Shown here piece after piece: positions 5,583 to 7,491 of a DNA stretch of 7,491 bases (positions within the stretch are counted from its first letter, which is position 1; each line of letters begins with the position of its first letter). The notes under the pieces are model-generated. The model was not told where the DNA came from and did no database searches. It was given only the letters and a program-made list of their open reading frames with translations. The position numbers and the translations under genes are program-made. Source of the DNA: CAYVQZ01 sp964453435 (GTDB lineage Bacteria; Abyssobacteria; SURF-5); assembly GCA_964453435.1 (NCBI GenBank), contig CAYVQZ010000109.1, positions 1 to 7,491 of the forward strand, read 5' to 3'.

Positions 5583-5762
5583 CACGTTCCACGGCGCAGC
5601 TGACCGCCCCAATTACGCAATCCCCCATCCCTCGCTGAGCGCAGCGAAGTCCCGCGCAATCCGCGGGATAGAATCGGGACTGTCCCCTGAGCAGAAGACC
5701 ACCCGGTGGAATTATCGGACACACCGCCCCCGAAGCCCGGATTACCGACCGTGGGACACACC
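5583..5762. repeat. Modular intergenic repeat element, copy 4 (E4), most complete
   Basis: This copy has the full module order. CCCAATTACGCAATCCCCC (about 5607-5625) is also seen in copy 1. Next come GAGCGCAGCGAAGTCCCGCG (5637-5656) with its partner CGCGGGA forming a 7-bp stem, GGGACTGTCCC (5676-5686), and the 39-nt block 5684-5722 identical to 2100-2138 in copy 2. The right end is ACCGTGGGACACACC. The left inverted end is weak: GTTCCACGGC at 5586-5595 matches the reverse complement of the right end at 8 of 10 positions. It sits in the convergent gap between the sugar operon and the minus-strand cleavage enzyme. Confidence 0.6.
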
Positions 5763-5766
5763 CCAA

Positions 5767-5801
5767 CCGTAACGAACGGGGCGCGCCGTTCGCGGTTACG
5801 G
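5767..5801 (-). terminator. GC-rich hairpin overlapping the BKACE stop codon, possible terminator
   Basis: CCGTAACGAACGG (5767-5779) pairs with CCGTTC plus GTTACGG (5786-5801), with a GGCGCG loop and a 3-nt bulge. The TAA stop of the minus-strand gene lies in the stem. Downstream on the minus strand comes TTGGGGTGTGTCCC, not a T-run, so this is not a classical intrinsic terminator. It might pause polymerase or stabilise the 3' end. Confidence 0.35.
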
Positions 5802-6827
5802 ATACATCTTTGGCTCTTGGCTCAGCCCCAGCATCTCGCGCGCCTGCGCAGGCGTCGCGACCTCTCTGTTCAGTTCGTTTATGATACGGACCGAGCGCTC
5901 CACTTGTTGGGCGTTGCTCTTCGCGAGCTCGCCTCGCCGGTAGTACACGTTGTCCTCCATGCCCACGCGGATATGCCCGCCCATAATCAGGCTCAGCGTG
6001 GTTATGGGTAGCTGCAACGGGCCGATGCCAATCGCCGAAAAGAACGACTTCGGCGGCATGTTCGCAAACATTTCCATTGCCGACATCACCGTCGGAGGAC
6101 TGCTGGCGCCGTCCTGTCCGAACACAAGTTGACACCAGTAGGGCGGGTCGAGCAGTTCCTGCTGGATCAGGTTGTCGACAAACCACCAGCTCTGGGTGTT
6201 GAAAACTTCGAGTTCCGGCTTGATATTGTTCGCTCTCATCGCGCGAGCCAGCTTCTCGGTCTTCGTGTAACCCAGCGGGATCACGCCCTCATACTGAAGC
6301 CGGCCGTCCGGCGTATACGTAAGCCCACGCTCCAGCAGCAGCTTTGCCATCTCCTCGTTCGGCTCGGTGAACCCCTCCGGCGGCTTCAGCTTGACGCGCA
6401 TGTAGAGCATGCCGACATCCAGAGAAGCCACCTCGGGATTGCATTCCGAGAAGAACTTCTTCATTTCTTCTTCGTCATCCGACCCGAAAATCGGCGTGCC
6501 GGTGTCATTGATAATGATATCGGGACACCGTTCGCGGACCAATTGGTTCACTTTGTAGAAATCCTCGGCCCGCTCGGCGTTCGTGGCATAGTTCATGTAT
6601 GGATTCCGCGCATGGATGTGCACTATGCTGCATCCGGCCTTGTATGCCTCATATGCCGAGTCCGCCTGTTCCTCCGGTGTCTCCGGCAGATTCGGATTGG
6701 CGGCTTTCCCGTGCACGCCTCCCGTTATTGCGCAACTGATAATCACCGGTGGCCACTTCGCCAGATGTTCCCGCCACTCCCGGTTATCCGTGAACTTCCA
6801 ACACGTATCCTCCATTGTCAGCGCCAT
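5796..6827 (-). CDS. Beta-keto acid cleavage enzyme, BKACE/DUF849 family
   Basis: The product is 343 residues from the ATG at 6827. The family is zinc-dependent TIM-barrel enzymes. They condense a beta-keto acid with acetyl-CoA, giving acetoacetate and a new CoA ester; the founding member, Kce, cleaves 3-keto-5-aminohexanoate in lysine fermentation. Visible family features are PPVIISCAITGGVHGK (26-41), PETPEEQ (48-54), the zinc-binding HIHAR (His70, His72), PELEVFN (204-210), GIGPLQLP (267-274) and HIRVGMEDN (285-293) with Glu291 as third metal ligand. It is longer than Kce (about 270-280 residues), with an N-terminal extension of about 25 residues and an insertion around 143-187. The start is fixed by AAGGAGGAG ending 7 nt upstream; an in-frame ATG 22 codons earlier lacks this and would include promoter sequence. 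No lysine-fermentation or other degradation genes are adjacent, so the substrate is unknown. Confidence 0.92.
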   Translation of the reverse strand: MALTMEDTCWKFTDNREWREHLAKWPPVIISCAITGGVHGKAANPNLPETPEEQADSAYEAYKAGCSIVHIHARNPYMNYATNAERAEDFYKVNQLVRERCPDIIINDTGTPIFGSDDEEEMKKFFSECNPEVASLDVGMLYMRVKLKPPEGFTEPNEEMAKLLLERGLTYTPDGRLQYEGVIPLGYTKTEKLARAMRANNIKPELEVFNTQSWWFVDNLIQQELLDPPYWCQLVFGQDGASSPPTVMSAMEMFANMPPKSFFSAIGIGPLQLPITTLSLIMGGHIRVGMEDNVYYRRGELAKSNAQQVERSVRIINELNREVATPAQAREMLGLSQEPKMYP

Positions 6828-6834
6828 CGTTCCG

Positions 6835-6844
6835 CTCCTCCTTA
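6835..6844 (-). promoter_or_regulatory. Strong Shine-Dalgarno for the BKACE gene
   Basis: On the minus strand TAAGGAGGAG lies 7 nt before the ATG at 6827. It is the best ribosome binding site in the window and decides the start of this gene. Confidence 0.85.
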
Positions 6845-6877
6845 AGAACCTCCGCCTGGAATGTCTGAAGTCACACC

Positions 6878-6906
6878 ATTCTACACAATTCACCGGCTTT
6901 CGTGAA
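6878..6906 (-). promoter_or_regulatory. Candidate sigma-70-like promoter for the BKACE gene
   Basis: On the minus strand TTCACG (6901-6906) and TAGAAT (6878-6883) are 17 bp apart, matching the consensus at 4 of 6 and 5 of 6 positions. A start near 6871 would give a leader of about 44 nt holding the strong Shine-Dalgarno. It also overlaps the alternative upstream ATG frame, which supports the 6827 start. Confidence 0.4.
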
Positions 6907-6910
6907 GTCG

Positions 6911-6927
6911 CAAAAAGGCCGAAGCCT
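6911..6927 (-). terminator. Possible short UUCG-loop terminator upstream of the BKACE promoter
   Basis: Read on the minus strand, AGGC-TTCG-GCCT (6927 down to 6916) is followed by TTTTG (6915 down to 6911). C(UUCG)G is an exceptionally stable tetraloop, but the stem is only 4 bp, so efficiency is doubtful. It would stop leftward transcription entering from beyond 6930, just before the BKACE promoter. Confidence 0.3.
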
Positions 6928-7043
6928 GAAGAACTCGCGTCACGTCGAGAGGGTTATCTGAATTCCGGGGACCGAACGCTGCCGCGGGTCGGCGCGCGCG
7001 CCCTCATCAGTGTATACCCGCGGCGTAAAACCAATCCTTGCAA
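6928..7043. other. Gene-free stretch with a partial hairpin-arm copy
   Basis: I see no credible gene on either strand. The 12-nt AATTCCGGGGAC at 6961-6972 repeats part of the arm of the 71-nt hairpin at 1983-2053 without its partner arm. A G+C-rich alternating stretch, CGGCGCGCGCGC, follows at about 6990. Confidence 0.4.
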
Positions 7044-7491
7044 CCACGGAGCACACGGAGATACACGCCGAAAAGACGACGACAAAGAATTCACCGCGGA
7101 GCCGCAAAGGGCGCAGAGAAAAAATCCGTGTTCATCAGCGTGAACCTGTCCTGAGCGTCAGTCGAATGGATCAGCGGCTAAATCTCCTTTCCCTTCGCGT
7201 CCTTCGTCCAATTCGCGTGCTTCGTGTTCCAAGTTCTCCACCACGGGGCGCACGGCGCAAAAACACTATCGTTTTCCTTTTCAGTCTTTGCAGTTCTCCG
7301 TGGCCCTCAGTGTCTCCGTGGTTAAAGGTCGAAAGCTCCTTTTTTTCTCACGCGAAGGCGCAAAGCCGCCAAGAAGAAATTTCAATGAGAAAAATCCGTG
7401 TTCATCAGCCTGCCTGTGCGTTGCACGCAGACAGGTGCCAATCCGTGGTTAAGCCAGGTCTTTGGTCCTTTTCCTTCGCGCCATTGTTGTC
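7044..7491. repeat. Dense patchwork of short dispersed-repeat debris, no gene
   Basis: Recognisable fragments, in both orientations, are CCACGGAGCACACGGAG (7044-7060), ACCGCGGAGCCGCAAAGG (about 7093-7110), TTCGCGTCCTTCG (about 7195-7207), a GTTCTCCGTGGCCC...GTCTCCGTGG phrase (about 7292-7321) and CACGCGAAGGCGCAAAG (about 7350-7366). A 20-nt phrase, AAAAATCCGTGTTCATCAGC, occurs exactly at 7120-7139 and 7390-7409. An imperfect inverted repeat, CCTGCCTGTGCG...CGCAGACAGG, lies at 7409-7435. Translations give runs such as NHGAHGDTRR and TAEPQRAQR, a well-known signature of spurious proteins from this repeat type. I see no real gene here. Confidence 0.7.

Noticed and set aside
6129..6845. 238-codon plus-strand frame across the cleavage-enzyme gene
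   Set aside because: It is a shadow of the minus-strand gene, which has all family motifs and a strong ribosome binding site.
6595..7143. 182-codon plus-strand frame ending in NHGAHGDTRR and TAEPQRAQR
   Set aside because: Its first half is antisense to the cleavage enzyme and its second half is translated dispersed repeat, a familiar source of spurious proteins.
1..7491. CRISPR array
   Set aside because: The repeats are degenerate, unevenly spaced by hundreds to thousands of bases, and have no regular spacers or cas genes.

Overview
The window comes from a moderately GC-rich bacterial chromosome. It carries no ribosomal, phage or plasmid marker, so the host cannot be named from sequence alone. 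Intergenic DNA is packed with short degenerate repeats: GGGACTGTCCC palindromes, a 'GAGCGCAGCGAAGTCCCGCG'-type module, and 'CCACGGAGCACACGGAG'-type debris. From memory, such repeats are common in metagenome-derived genomes of candidate phyla such as Hydrogenedentota and other PVC/FCB-like lineages. That is only a weak lineage hint.

Layout. Positions 1-392 hold one copy of a modular repeat element and a gene-free leader. A soluble PAS-domain sensor histidine kinase follows (393-1631), then a possible 35-residue glycine-zipper peptide (1658-1765). A gap of about 450 bp (1766-2212) contains a second repeat element, enlarged by a block with a 71-nt near-perfect hairpin. Next is an ankyrin-repeat lipoprotein (2213-3226), then a third repeat element (3313-3465). 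Two tightly spaced genes follow: a GHMP-family sugar kinase closely resembling plant glucuronokinase (3544-4548), and a GalU-type UTP:sugar-1-phosphate uridylyltransferase (4555-5439). A fourth repeat element lies in the convergent gap. On the minus strand is a beta-keto acid cleavage enzyme of the DUF849/BKACE family (5796-6827), with a strong Shine-Dalgarno and a plausible promoter. Positions 6907-7491 hold no credible gene, only repeat debris.

How the genes work together. The kinase-uridylyltransferase pair is the only clear functional unit. If the kinase makes glucuronate 1-phosphate, its neighbour could convert it to UDP-glucuronate. That would be a plant-like salvage route to UDP-glucuronate, independent of UDP-glucose dehydrogenase. 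The kinase, the ankyrin lipoprotein and the BKACE enzyme look like independent transcription units separated by repeats.

The main points of interest are this candidate sugar salvage operon, the repeat family with imperfect inverted ends found at each unit boundary, the 71-nt hairpin, and the small GAAI-repeat ORF.
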